DNA of 38,243 nucleotides. It comes from an uncultured Flavobacteriaceae bacterium (GTDB lineage: Bacteria; Bacteroidota; Bacteroidia; Flavobacteriales; Flavobacteriaceae). The notes below the pieces were generated by a model. It saw only the letters and a program-made list of their open reading frames with translations, ran no database searches and was not told the origin of the DNA. Positions 1 to 6,764 of the stretch are shown in pieces. The position numbers and the translations under genes were made by a program. The stretch's first letter is position 1. Every line of letters begins with the position of its first letter. The DNA is taken from positions 1 through 38,243 of the forward strand of contig CALDUF010000018.1 of assembly GCA_937923515.1 (NCBI GenBank). Reading direction: 5' to 3'.

Positions 1-178
1 GCCACTTTGCCTTAGTTTGGCGAAAAGCAGAATCAAAGTCGGTCGCATCATCTTCCATCAATTTTTCAATATCGCAAACCATGTGATCTAACACTTCAAA
101 TGTTATGTCTACAAAATCTATATCACTTTTAACAATAAATGATTTTACAGTTTGAATTTGTGTTTCGTTCAACATCAT
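1..178 (-). CDS. Uncharacterised protein downstream of PadR (partial, N-terminal 59 residues)
   Basis: The reading frame starts at an ATG whose bases overlap the TGA stop of padR (ATGA, 4-bp overlap; a second in-frame ATG lies 3 bases on) and runs off the left edge of the window. The visible N-terminus is hydrophilic and acidic (begins MMLNETQIQTVK, later FEVLDHMVCDIEKLMEDD). I do not recognise the family. In many bacteria the gene translationally coupled to a PadR regulator encodes a membrane protein that the regulator controls, so a membrane protein is possible, but no membrane segment is visible in the part seen. The overlap makes co-transcription and coupled translation with padR very likely. 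Confidence 0.7.
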   Translation of the reverse strand, partial: MMLNETQIQTVKSFIVKSDIDFVDITFEVLDHMVCDIEKLMEDDATDFDSAFRQTKAKW

Positions 179-513
179 TGCAATCTAAATTTTGGATACA
201 CCAAAGCGCGCATCGTTTTTATATAATCTTCTAATTCTGCTAATTTATTTACCGTTTCTTGAGTGCCCAATTCTGTTAGTTTATAATACTTTCGTGTTCT
301 GTTATTAACTTTTGAAAATTCTACATCTAATAATCCTTCGGCCTCCAGTTTGTGTAAAGAAGGATACAATGCACCTTCAGTAATTAACAATTCACCATTA
401 GTAATTTCTTTTACTTTTTGCGTAATTTCATAACCGTACATCTTATCATTCTCATTTAAAAGTTTTAAGATAATGGTTGTTAAGCTTCCTTTGTATAAAT
501 TGGCACTTTTCAT
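175..513 (-). CDS. PadR family transcriptional regulator
   Basis: A 112-residue protein covering a complete PadR winged-helix domain. The recognisable signature is the start KGSLTTIILKLL, then MYGYEITQ, then the ITEGALYPSLHKLEAEGLL wing region, followed by RKYYKLTELG. PadR proteins are dimeric repressors that bind palindromic operators and often control a neighbouring gene and themselves. The ATG at 513 is preferred over a TTG nine bases upstream, because the TTG would lie inside the promoter -7 box (520-527). A 36-bp perfect palindrome (525-560) sits directly upstream and overlaps that box, which fits autoregulation. The downstream gene overlaps by 4 bp; the PaaE-like reductase is divergent. 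The ligand cannot be told from sequence. Confidence 0.93.
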   Translation of the reverse strand: MKSANLYKGSLTTIILKLLNENDKMYGYEITQKVKEITNGELLITEGALYPSLHKLEAEGLLDVEFSKVNNRTRKYYKLTELGTQETVNKLAELEDYIKTMRALVYPKFRLQ

Positions 514-519
514 ATACTT

Positions 520-527
520 CAAATATA
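520..527 (-). promoter_or_regulatory. Promoter -7 element of padR
   Basis: TATATTTG on the minus strand fits the Bacteroidota -7 consensus TAnnTTTG. Its last base lies 6 bases before the ATG of padR, so the transcript would be leaderless or nearly so. It overlaps the palindrome by three bases. No good -33 TTG is visible at the usual distance. Confidence 0.55.
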
Positions 528-560
528 CATAATTATTTTATGCATAAAATAATTATGTAT
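525..560. promoter_or_regulatory. 36-bp perfect palindrome, probable PadR operator
   Basis: The two 18-base half sites (starting ATACATAATTATTTTATG) are exact reverse complements, with the symmetry centre between 542 and 543. The palindrome lies in the divergent padR/reductase intergenic region and overlaps the padR -7 box. PadR-family operators are typically AT-rich inverted repeats with ATAC/GTAT-like ends, so this is the natural binding site. Binding is inferred. Confidence 0.7.
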
Positions 561-603
561 TAATTTTTCGACTAAAAACACCGATTAAACGCCACTGCTT
601 CAT

Positions 604-611
604 TATTTTTG
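604..611 (+). promoter_or_regulatory. Possible -7 element of the PaaE-like reductase gene
   Basis: TATTTTTG matches TAnnTTTG and ends 15 bases before the ATG at 627. No clear -33 TTG was found. If real, it rules out the TTG at 609 as the start codon. Confidence 0.4.
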
Positions 612-626
612 CTAAAAAAATGTAGT

Positions 627-1691
627 ATGTCTGGATTTCACACACTTTCTGTTAAAAACATAACTAGAGAAACTGATAAAGCGGTAAGTATTAGTTTTAA
701 TCTTACGGATAACTTAAAATCTGAATTTTCTTTTAAAGCAGGGCAGTACATCACATTAAAAACTACTATAAACGGTAGCGAAGTACGACGTGATTATTCC
801 TTATGCGAAGCCCCAAAAAGTGGTGCATTAAAAGTTGCCATAAAAGAGGTAAATGACGGTACATTTTCGGCATACGCAAATAACCAATTAAAAGTTGGTG
901 ACACTTTAGAAGTATCGTCACCAAAAGGACGTTTTATTTTTGAACCTAACGATAAGACCACTAAAAACATAGCATTATTTGCCGCAGGTAGTGGTATAAC
1001 GCCAGTTATGAGCATTGTAAAATGTGCTTTGGAAGAAGAAGTACATAGTAAAGTTATACTGGTTTATGGTAACAAGACTACAAAGGACACGATGTTTCTT
1101 AACGAACTTTTAGACTTACAACACCAATATAGTACACGTTTTTCTATTCAGTTTGTATTTAGTCAAACCGATGAAGACGATGCCATTTTTGGACGTATTG
1201 AAAAAAGCACCGTTAATTATGTAATGAAAAACAAACACAAACACGTTGCTGTTGATGCGTTTTATTTATGCGGACCAGAAGGTATGATAAATACCGTAAA
1301 AGATGTTTTAACTGAACACGGTATCGCTGAAAAGCGTATACATTTTGAATTGTTTAAAGCTGCAAAATCTTCTGAAATTAAACAAGAAACCACTGCGGTT
1401 TCTACAACTGGCAAAACTAAAATAACAGTGGTAGTTGATGATGAAGAGACTACCTTTGAAATGTCGCCAAAACAAACCATACTTGAGGCTGCATTAGATA
1501 AAGATTTAGATGCACCATATTCTTGCCAAGGAGGGATTTGTAGCAGTTGCCTAGGGCGCATTACGGAAGGTGAAGCAACTATGGCACAAAACCATATTTT
1601 AACGGAAAGTGAAGTTGCAGAAGGTTTGGTTTTAACCTGTCAAGCTCACCCAACTACTGCAACAATTGTTATAGATTATGATGATGTTTAG
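627..1691 (+). CDS. PaaE-like FAD/NAD(P)H reductase with C-terminal 2Fe-2S ferredoxin domain
   Basis: A 354-residue electron-transfer protein. It has an N-terminal ferredoxin-reductase flavin domain (RRDYSL near residue 55), an NAD(P)-binding domain (GSGITPVM near 121-128, CGPEGM near 215) and a plant-type 2Fe-2S domain with cysteines C300, C305, C308 and C338 (CX4CX2C...C). This architecture is that of PaaE, the reductase of phenylacetyl-CoA epoxidase, and of related oxygenase or hydroxylase reductases. No paaABCD or other oxygenase gene is in the window, so the partner is unknown and the name paaE is not assigned. The ATG at 627 is chosen over a TTG at 609 because the latter overlaps a -7-like box and adds non-family sequence. 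It converges on the GT9 gene with a 2-bp gap. Confidence 0.88.
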   Translation: MSGFHTLSVKNITRETDKAVSISFNLTDNLKSEFSFKAGQYITLKTTINGSEVRRDYSLCEAPKSGALKVAIKEVNDGTFSAYANNQLKVGDTLEVSSPKGRFIFEPNDKTTKNIALFAAGSGITPVMSIVKCALEEEVHSKVILVYGNKTTKDTMFLNELLDLQHQYSTRFSIQFVFSQTDEDDAIFGRIEKSTVNYVMKNKHKHVAVDAFYLCGPEGMINTVKDVLTEHGIAEKRIHFELFKAAKSSEIKQETTAVSTTGKTKITVVVDDEETTFEMSPKQTILEAALDKDLDAPYSCQGGICSSCLGRITEGEATMAQNHILTESEVAEGLVLTCQAHPTTATIVIDYDDV

Positions 1692-1693
1692 TC

Positions 1694-2725
1694 TTATTTT
1701 GAAATTACAGTAGACACTTTATCTAAAATATGTTGTACCGGTATTGAAGCACTAACTGCTTTGTAACCCTCAGGATATTTATTACCGTATACCGAAGTTG
1801 GCACTAAAGGAAAAGCGGCTCTATTAGCAAGTAAAGCATAATCTTCTGGTTGATGAAACGGCGCAAAACCTGCATAAGGATGTGTAACACCCCAAATGGT
1901 TATTACTTTAATACCTAACATTGCTGCAATGTGCGCGTTTCCAGAATCCATAGAGAGCATTACATCAAGGTTTGAGACTATATCTAATTCTTCATCTAAA
2001 GTAAGTTTCCCTGCAATACTCACTGTATTTTTATACCGTTTCGCCCAACGGTTTAAAATGGCTATTTCGTTTTTTCCCCCACCAAATAACACCACTTTGT
2101 AGATAACACTTATGTGCTCTAGAACATCTTCCATTAAATGTAAAGGGTACATTTTTGCATCATGTGCCGCAAAAGGTGCAATACCAACAACAGCCTGCTT
2201 TCTATCACCTAAAATACGTTTTAATTTATCATTTAAATCAACTTTATCTGGAAAAGAAGGTTTAGATAGATCAATAGGGTAGCCTAACCCACTAAACACA
2301 TCAGCATATCTTTGATGTGTTGTTTTTAATTGCTTGAATAGTTTACCTGACGTTAATTGGCGTTTCTCTGCGCGCCCTTTATCAATTGATATAAACCTAT
2401 TACAGCTAATAAATTGTTTTAATACTTTGCTTCTTAAAACATTGTGCAAATCGGCAATGGCGTAAAATTTAAAGTTTTTATTAATGCCTCTTGCTAATTT
2501 ATAAAGTCCGATTGTACCTTTATGCTTGCCTTTTAGATCGGCAGTAATTACCTCAACATCTTTTAAACTTCTAAAGAATGGTTTAAAAAAAGATTTGGTT
2601 AACACCGTAATTTTTAAATCGGGGTGCTGCTCTGTTGCTGCTTTTATAACAGGTACAGACATAGCAACGTCTCCCATTGCTGAGAGACGTATAACTAATA
2701 TATGTTTTTTTGGTTGTTGTGGCAT
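1694..2725 (-). CDS. Glycosyltransferase family 9 (heptosyltransferase-like)
   Basis: A 343-residue GT9 protein. It begins with the hallmark LVIRLSAMGDVAMSVPVIKA and ends with the nucleotide-sugar pocket SMDSGNAHIAAMLG followed by TIWGVTHPYAGFAP, both typical of ADP-heptose:LPS heptosyltransferases (WaaC/WaaF/RfaF group). It is expected to act at the cytoplasmic face of the inner membrane in lipopolysaccharide core synthesis; the donor sugar is not certain because Bacteroidota GT9 enzymes vary. It lies 37 bp downstream of the DUF4254 gene, probably in one transcript, with a hairpin between them. Its 3' end is 2 bp from the convergent reductase gene, leaving no room for a separate terminator. 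Confidence 0.92.
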   Translation of the reverse strand: MPQQPKKHILVIRLSAMGDVAMSVPVIKAATEQHPDLKITVLTKSFFKPFFRSLKDVEVITADLKGKHKGTIGLYKLARGINKNFKFYAIADLHNVLRSKVLKQFISCNRFISIDKGRAEKRQLTSGKLFKQLKTTHQRYADVFSGLGYPIDLSKPSFPDKVDLNDKLKRILGDRKQAVVGIAPFAAHDAKMYPLHLMEDVLEHISVIYKVVLFGGGKNEIAILNRWAKRYKNTVSIAGKLTLDEELDIVSNLDVMLSMDSGNAHIAAMLGIKVITIWGVTHPYAGFAPFHQPEDYALLANRAAFPLVPTSVYGNKYPEGYKAVSASIPVQHILDKVSTVISK

Positions 2726-2741
2726 CTCAACTTAAATTAAG

Positions 2742-2761
2742 ATTCCTGTTGTTACAGGAAT
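2742..2761. repeat. Short perfect hairpin between DUF4254 and GT9 genes
   Basis: ATTCCTGT and ACAGGAAT form an 8-bp stem with a 4-base loop immediately after the DUF4254 stop. There is no strong T-run on the minus strand, so a partial terminator or mRNA-processing/stability element is more likely than a full terminator. Confidence 0.5.
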
Positions 2762-2762
2762 T

Positions 2763-3368
2763 TTACTTTTGAGAACGCAACACTGGGTTTAGTTCATCAT
2801 CATTGTACATCTTCATTTGCTTGTACACTTTCATATATTTATCGCCATTCTCGATATCATTTAAAAGTGTATCTATTGCCGTAGATAAATCTACGCGTTG
2901 CTCTAAAAGCACTTCTAGTTTGTTTTGGCAAGCAACTTTATGAGCCTCAGTCGCATCAGTTCTAGTCGCTTCCTCATTCATATGATACACTTTAAGCGCT
3001 AAAATAGATAACCTATCTACACCCCAAGCAGGACTTTCTGTATTGATGGTAGCATCAGTTTTTGCGCTAACGTCTTTATATTTTTCAAGAAAATAACTAT
3101 CGATATATTCTACCATATCTGTCCTGTCTTGGTTGGACGCATCTATTTGACGTTTCAATGTTAATGCAGCAACAGGATCAATTTGCGGATCGCGAATAAT
3201 ATCTTCATAATGCCATTGTACAGTATCTATCCAGCATTTTCTATACAATAAGTGCTCTATTAAATCACTTTTAGTGTACGGGTTTTCAAAAGGCTGGTCT
3301 ACAGTATTAATAACATGGTATTTTTCTATAACGTCTTGAAATATCTTATTGGCTTTTTTGGTAAACAT
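2763..3368 (-). CDS. DUF4254 domain-containing protein
   Basis: A 201-residue soluble, helical protein recognised as the Bacteroidota DUF4254 family (motifs HLLYRKCWIDTVQWHYEDIIRDP and DRLSILALKVYHMNEEATR). The function is unknown. The family is often beside glycosyltransferase family 9 genes, as here, which suggests a role connected to lipopolysaccharide core assembly; that is inference from context. No signal peptide or membrane segment is visible. It is divergent from upp with a 70-bp intergenic region carrying a good -7 box. Confidence 0.85.
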   Translation of the reverse strand: MFTKKANKIFQDVIEKYHVINTVDQPFENPYTKSDLIEHLLYRKCWIDTVQWHYEDIIRDPQIDPVAALTLKRQIDASNQDRTDMVEYIDSYFLEKYKDVSAKTDATINTESPAWGVDRLSILALKVYHMNEEATRTDATEAHKVACQNKLEVLLEQRVDLSTAIDTLLNDIENGDKYMKVYKQMKMYNDDELNPVLRSQK

Positions 3369-3387
3369 AAGTGTAAAATTTAAAGCA

Positions 3388-3395
3388 CAAATATA
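3388..3395 (-). promoter_or_regulatory. Promoter -7 element for DUF4254-GT9 genes
   Basis: TATATTTG on the minus strand matches TAnnTTTG, 19 bases before the ATG of DUF4254. The -33 element is not obvious. Confidence 0.5.
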
Positions 3396-3438
3396 CTTAT
3401 ATTAGTTAACTTTAACATTCTAAAAAGCGCTGTAAAAG

Positions 3439-4098
3439 ATGCATTTACATGACCTCTCAAAACAACACTCTATTTTAAATAAATTTATTTGCGAAATACG
3501 AGATGTGGCTATTCAAAAAGACAGGATGCGTTTTAGAAAAAACATAGAACGTATTGGGGAAGTTTTAGGGTATGAAATGAGCAAATTATTATCATACAGT
3601 CCTAAACAGGTAATAACGCCATTAGGTAATTTTAACACTGCTGATTTTGATAATACTATTGTGCTTTGCTCTATTTTAAGAGCTGGTATACCATTGCATA
3701 ATGGCCTTTTAAATTATTTTGATACTGCTGAAAATGCTTTTATATCAGCATACAGACATCATAAAGAAAACCCTGAAAATTTTGAGATTATTGTAGAATA
3801 TTTGGCTTGCCCAGATTTAAACAACAAAACACTAGTGTTAGTAGACCCAATGTTAGCAACTGGCCAATCTATGGTAGCTACCTTTGAAGCACTAAAACCT
3901 TTCGGTTCGCCAAAAGAGATACATTTAGTAAGTGTTATTGGTGCTAAAGACGGTGTTGATTTTATCGCAGATAAATTTCCAAAAAACACACATCTTTGGA
4001 TTGCTTCAATAGATCAAACATTAAATAATAAAGGCTACATTGTGCCTGGGTTAGGTGATGCTGGCGATTTATCCTTTGGAGGAAAACTGCAAAAGTAA
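3439..4098 (+). CDS. upp: Uracil phosphoribosyltransferase
   Basis: A 219-residue protein that converts uracil plus PRPP to UMP in pyrimidine salvage (cytoplasm). It shows the PRPP-binding loop VDPMLATGQS at residues 135-144 and the C-terminal uracil-binding segment GYIVPGLGDAGD near 199-210, with SILRAGIP upstream. Length and motif order match the UPRT family. The last 30 bases overlap, in antisense, the 3' end of the convergent DUF6427-like gene, an unusually large overlap for two conserved genes. Confidence 0.95.
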   Translation: MHLHDLSKQHSILNKFICEIRDVAIQKDRMRFRKNIERIGEVLGYEMSKLLSYSPKQVITPLGNFNTADFDNTIVLCSILRAGIPLHNGLLNYFDTAENAFISAYRHHKENPENFEIIVEYLACPDLNNKTLVLVDPMLATGQSMVATFEALKPFGSPKEIHLVSVIGAKDGVDFIADKFPKNTHLWIASIDQTLNNKGYIVPGLGDAGDLSFGGKLQK

Positions 4099-5010
4099 CA
4101 GCACGATGGGCACTAGTAGTATCACAGTAAAAAACACTTCTTTAAACCATTTTTCTCTTATTATTTCAATATAATTTGCAATAATAATTGCTAAAGGTGC
4201 AAACATAAATAGAAATTCTCTGCCTGTTTTTTCTGGCGCAATCACCAAAAGTAAAAATGCAATAGCTACTGCCCAAATTATGAGATAGAATGCAGGACGT
4301 AACGCTTTTTTCTTTTTATTTATGCTTTTAATATAAAATAGTAAAGACCAAAACCCAAAAGAGAATAACAAGGTTGATGCCACCAAAAACTGTATAGAAT
4401 TATACGCACTAAAATCTAAACTTACCTGAAAACCGTGATATAAATAGCCAATAGCATCATAACTACACAAAAAACACAAACAATACCATATAACAAATAC
4501 TGTAATTATACTTACTAAAGGAATAAGCCAATTTCTAAGTGTATTATCGGTAAACAGTCGTATTGCAACTGGTATTAGCACAAAAAACAATATAGACCAA
4601 GAATAAAAAAGTGTAGATACTCCAATCCAAAAAGCAGCATCAAACAGCTTTTTTTTAATGTTTTTTTGAGAATGTAGGCTAATAAGTCGTCTTATACTAA
4701 ATAGTAAAAAAACATTGGCTAAAGTTAATTTTAAACTTGCTGTGGTTTGTGGTATCATCAATATAAAAATACCATAAAGTATAATTTCTAAGCTATTGGT
4801 TTGGGTAAGGTTGTTTTTACTTGATACAAAATTTAGTACCAACATTGAAAAGTAACTGCTTAGAAACAGAGCAATAAAAATTAAAACAGTGTTAATATTA
4901 GTAGTATCGCTTTCAATTTTAGTAAAAGAGCGTGCACAAGCAATTGCAATAATAAAAAAGACAACTATAAAATTAATTGGCTTAGATTTACTAAAAATGC
5001 TTGTAATCAT
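4069..5010 (-). CDS. Polytopic membrane protein, DUF6427-like
   Basis: A 313-residue, very hydrophobic protein with roughly eight to nine predicted membrane segments spread along the whole length (for example PINFIVVFFIIAIACA near the N-terminus and EVFFTVILLVPIVLLLLQF at the end). From memory it matches the DUF6427 family found beside upp in Flavobacteriaceae; function unknown. It overlaps upp by 30 bp at the 3' end. It faces away from the small DUF6341-like gene across a 158-bp intergenic stretch in which I saw no convincing promoter. Confidence 0.75.
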   Translation of the reverse strand: MITSIFSKSKPINFIVVFFIIAIACARSFTKIESDTTNINTVLIFIALFLSSYFSMLVLNFVSSKNNLTQTNSLEIILYGIFILMIPQTTASLKLTLANVFLLFSIRRLISLHSQKNIKKKLFDAAFWIGVSTLFYSWSILFFVLIPVAIRLFTDNTLRNWLIPLVSIITVFVIWYCLCFLCSYDAIGYLYHGFQVSLDFSAYNSIQFLVASTLLFSFGFWSLLFYIKSINKKKKALRPAFYLIIWAVAIAFLLLVIAPEKTGREFLFMFAPLAIIIANYIEIIREKWFKEVFFTVILLVPIVLLLLQFSSKG

Positions 5011-5168
5011 TAACTGTTTTTGTATTTTTGCAATGTAAATATACTAATCATCACATGAATTTTCCTTTTTAAAATTCAGAAATAAAATGATTAGAATTTA
5101 TATAAGCAACTGAATGTATTCTGCCGAATAGTCGGGATTGGATATTTTCTAAATAAAAAATTAAATAG

Positions 5169-5396
5169 ATGAAAGATTTATTTTACGCCATACGAGATTT
5201 ATTTGTAGATGTACTTTTTGCGCCATTTGATGCCTTAAGAGCATTAGAACTAGACAACTGGTGGCTAGCTAACACAGCATCTTGGATATTTGTAATCATA
5301 GGATTTGTAGCTATGTTGTATTGGATTAAACAACTTAAATTATTTAACGACAATAACGAAGAAGATAAAAGTATTTCTTCGCATTCGTTTCTATAA
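5169..5396 (+). CDS. Small membrane protein, DUF6341-like
   Basis: A 75-residue protein with an amphipathic N-terminus (FVDVLFAPFDALRALELDNWW), one clear membrane segment (WIFVIIGFVAMLYWIK, about residues 38-53) and an acidic tail ending SHSFL. From memory this matches DUF6341, a family always located between upp/DUF6427 and purD in Flavobacteriaceae. The function is unknown. The 3' end overlaps purD by 6 bp in antisense. Confidence 0.8.
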   Translation: MKDLFYAIRDLFVDVLFAPFDALRALELDNWWLANTASWIFVIIGFVAMLYWIKQLKLFNDNNEEDKSISSHSFL

Positions 5397-6662
5397 ATCG
5401 AAACCAATATCTTTACGATAGTTCATCTTATCAAAATGTAGTTTTTCTATACTTTGGTAAGATTTTTTTATGGCTTCTTGGTAGCTGTTACCATACGATG
5501 TAATAGCCATAACACGACCGCCAGACGTTACAATTTTGCCATCTTGTAGTTGAGCACCTGCATGAAACGGTATTGAATCTTTGATGTGTTCTACACCTGT
5601 AATTTCTTTACCTTTATCATACGCTTCAGGGTAGCCACCAGAGACTAGCATAACAGTTGTAGCCGCACGATTATCAATTTCAATATCAATTTTATCTAAA
5701 GTGCCATTGGCCATGGCTTGCAAAATTTCAACCAAATCGTTCTTTAGCCTTGGAAAAACCACCTCGGTTTCAGGATCGCCCATACGCACGTTGTATTCAA
5801 TTACTTTTGGGTCATCTCCTACTTTAATCAACCCTATAAATATAAAACCAACGTATGGTAAATTATCCTTTTTTAAGCCTTCTACCGTTGGCTTTACGAT
5901 GCGGTTTTCTATTTTATTTAAAAAGTTATCTGTAGCAAAAGGTACTGGAGAAACTGCTCCCATACCGCCAGTATTTAAACCTGTATCACCTTCACCAATA
6001 CGCTTATAGTCTTTAGCGGTTGGCAGTACTTTATAATGTGTACCATCGGTAAGCACAAAACAGCTTAATTCTATACCATCTAAAAACTCCTCAATAACCA
6101 CTTTAGTACTGGCATCGCCAAACTTAGCATCAACCAACATGCTTTTTAATTCGGCTTTAGCCTCATCAATATCATTCAAAATAACAACGCCTTTTCCTGC
6201 TGCTAAACCATCTGCTTTTAATACGTAAGGCGGCTTTAACGTTTCTAAAAATGCATAACCGTTTTCTACAGTGTTTTTTGTAAAACTTTCGTAAGCTGCT
6301 GTTGGAATATTATGACGGTATAAAAACTCCTTTGCAAATTCTTTACTACCTTCTAATTCTGCTGCTGCTTTTTGTGGCCCAATAACTGATACATGCTTTA
6401 TAGCATCATCATTCAAAAAATAATCGTGAACTCCTTTTACCAAAGGATCTTCTGGTCCAACCACTACCATATCAATTTGCTTATCTAAAACTAAGGCTTT
6501 TATGGCTTCAAAATCGGTTACTCCAATATTTACATTAGTTGCAACCTCAGCAGTACCAGAGTTGCCAGGAGCTACATAAAGATTTTTACATGTGTTACTC
6601 TGTGCAATTTTCCAAGCAAATGTGTGCTCTCTTCCGCCTGAACCTAGTATTAAAATATTCAT
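5391..6662 (-). CDS. purD: Phosphoribosylamine-glycine ligase (GAR synthetase)
   Basis: A 423-residue ATP-grasp enzyme of de novo purine synthesis that joins glycine to 5-phosphoribosylamine. It starts with the expected MNILILGSGGREHTFAWK, and contains the ATP-grasp segments KADGLAAGKGVVI, IEEFLDGIELS and the family signature GMGAVSPVP. Length is normal and nothing is missing. It is transcribed alone here, divergent from the CapK-like gene and convergent with the small membrane protein gene. Confidence 0.97.
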   Translation of the reverse strand: MNILILGSGGREHTFAWKIAQSNTCKNLYVAPGNSGTAEVATNVNIGVTDFEAIKALVLDKQIDMVVVGPEDPLVKGVHDYFLNDDAIKHVSVIGPQKAAAELEGSKEFAKEFLYRHNIPTAAYESFTKNTVENGYAFLETLKPPYVLKADGLAAGKGVVILNDIDEAKAELKSMLVDAKFGDASTKVVIEEFLDGIELSCFVLTDGTHYKVLPTAKDYKRIGEGDTGLNTGGMGAVSPVPFATDNFLNKIENRIVKPTVEGLKKDNLPYVGFIFIGLIKVGDDPKVIEYNVRMGDPETEVVFPRLKNDLVEILQAMANGTLDKIDIEIDNRAATTVMLVSGGYPEAYDKGKEITGVEHIKDSIPFHAGAQLQDGKIVTSGGRVMAITSYGNSYQEAIKKSYQSIEKLHFDKMNYRKDIGFDL

Positions 6663-6764
6663 TTGTAGTGTGTTTTAAATTCCCATTAACGTGAGAATAA
6701 CAAATTATTGGTTTAACACGCCATGGCTTTTGCGTGTTTTAAAGTTTCCGCAAAAATAAAATTA

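Noticed and set aside
609-626. TTG start adding six residues to the PaaE-like reductase
   Set aside because: The TTG lies inside a TAnnTTTG promoter box and the extra residues do not look like family sequence; ATG at 627 is better.
6715-6738. Inverted repeat AACACGC/GCGTGTT containing an in-frame ATG at 6723 upstream of the CapK-like gene
   Set aside because: The stem is only 7 bp with a 10-base loop and no upstream plus-strand transcript to end; the ATG at 6765 fits the family better. It could be a coincidence.
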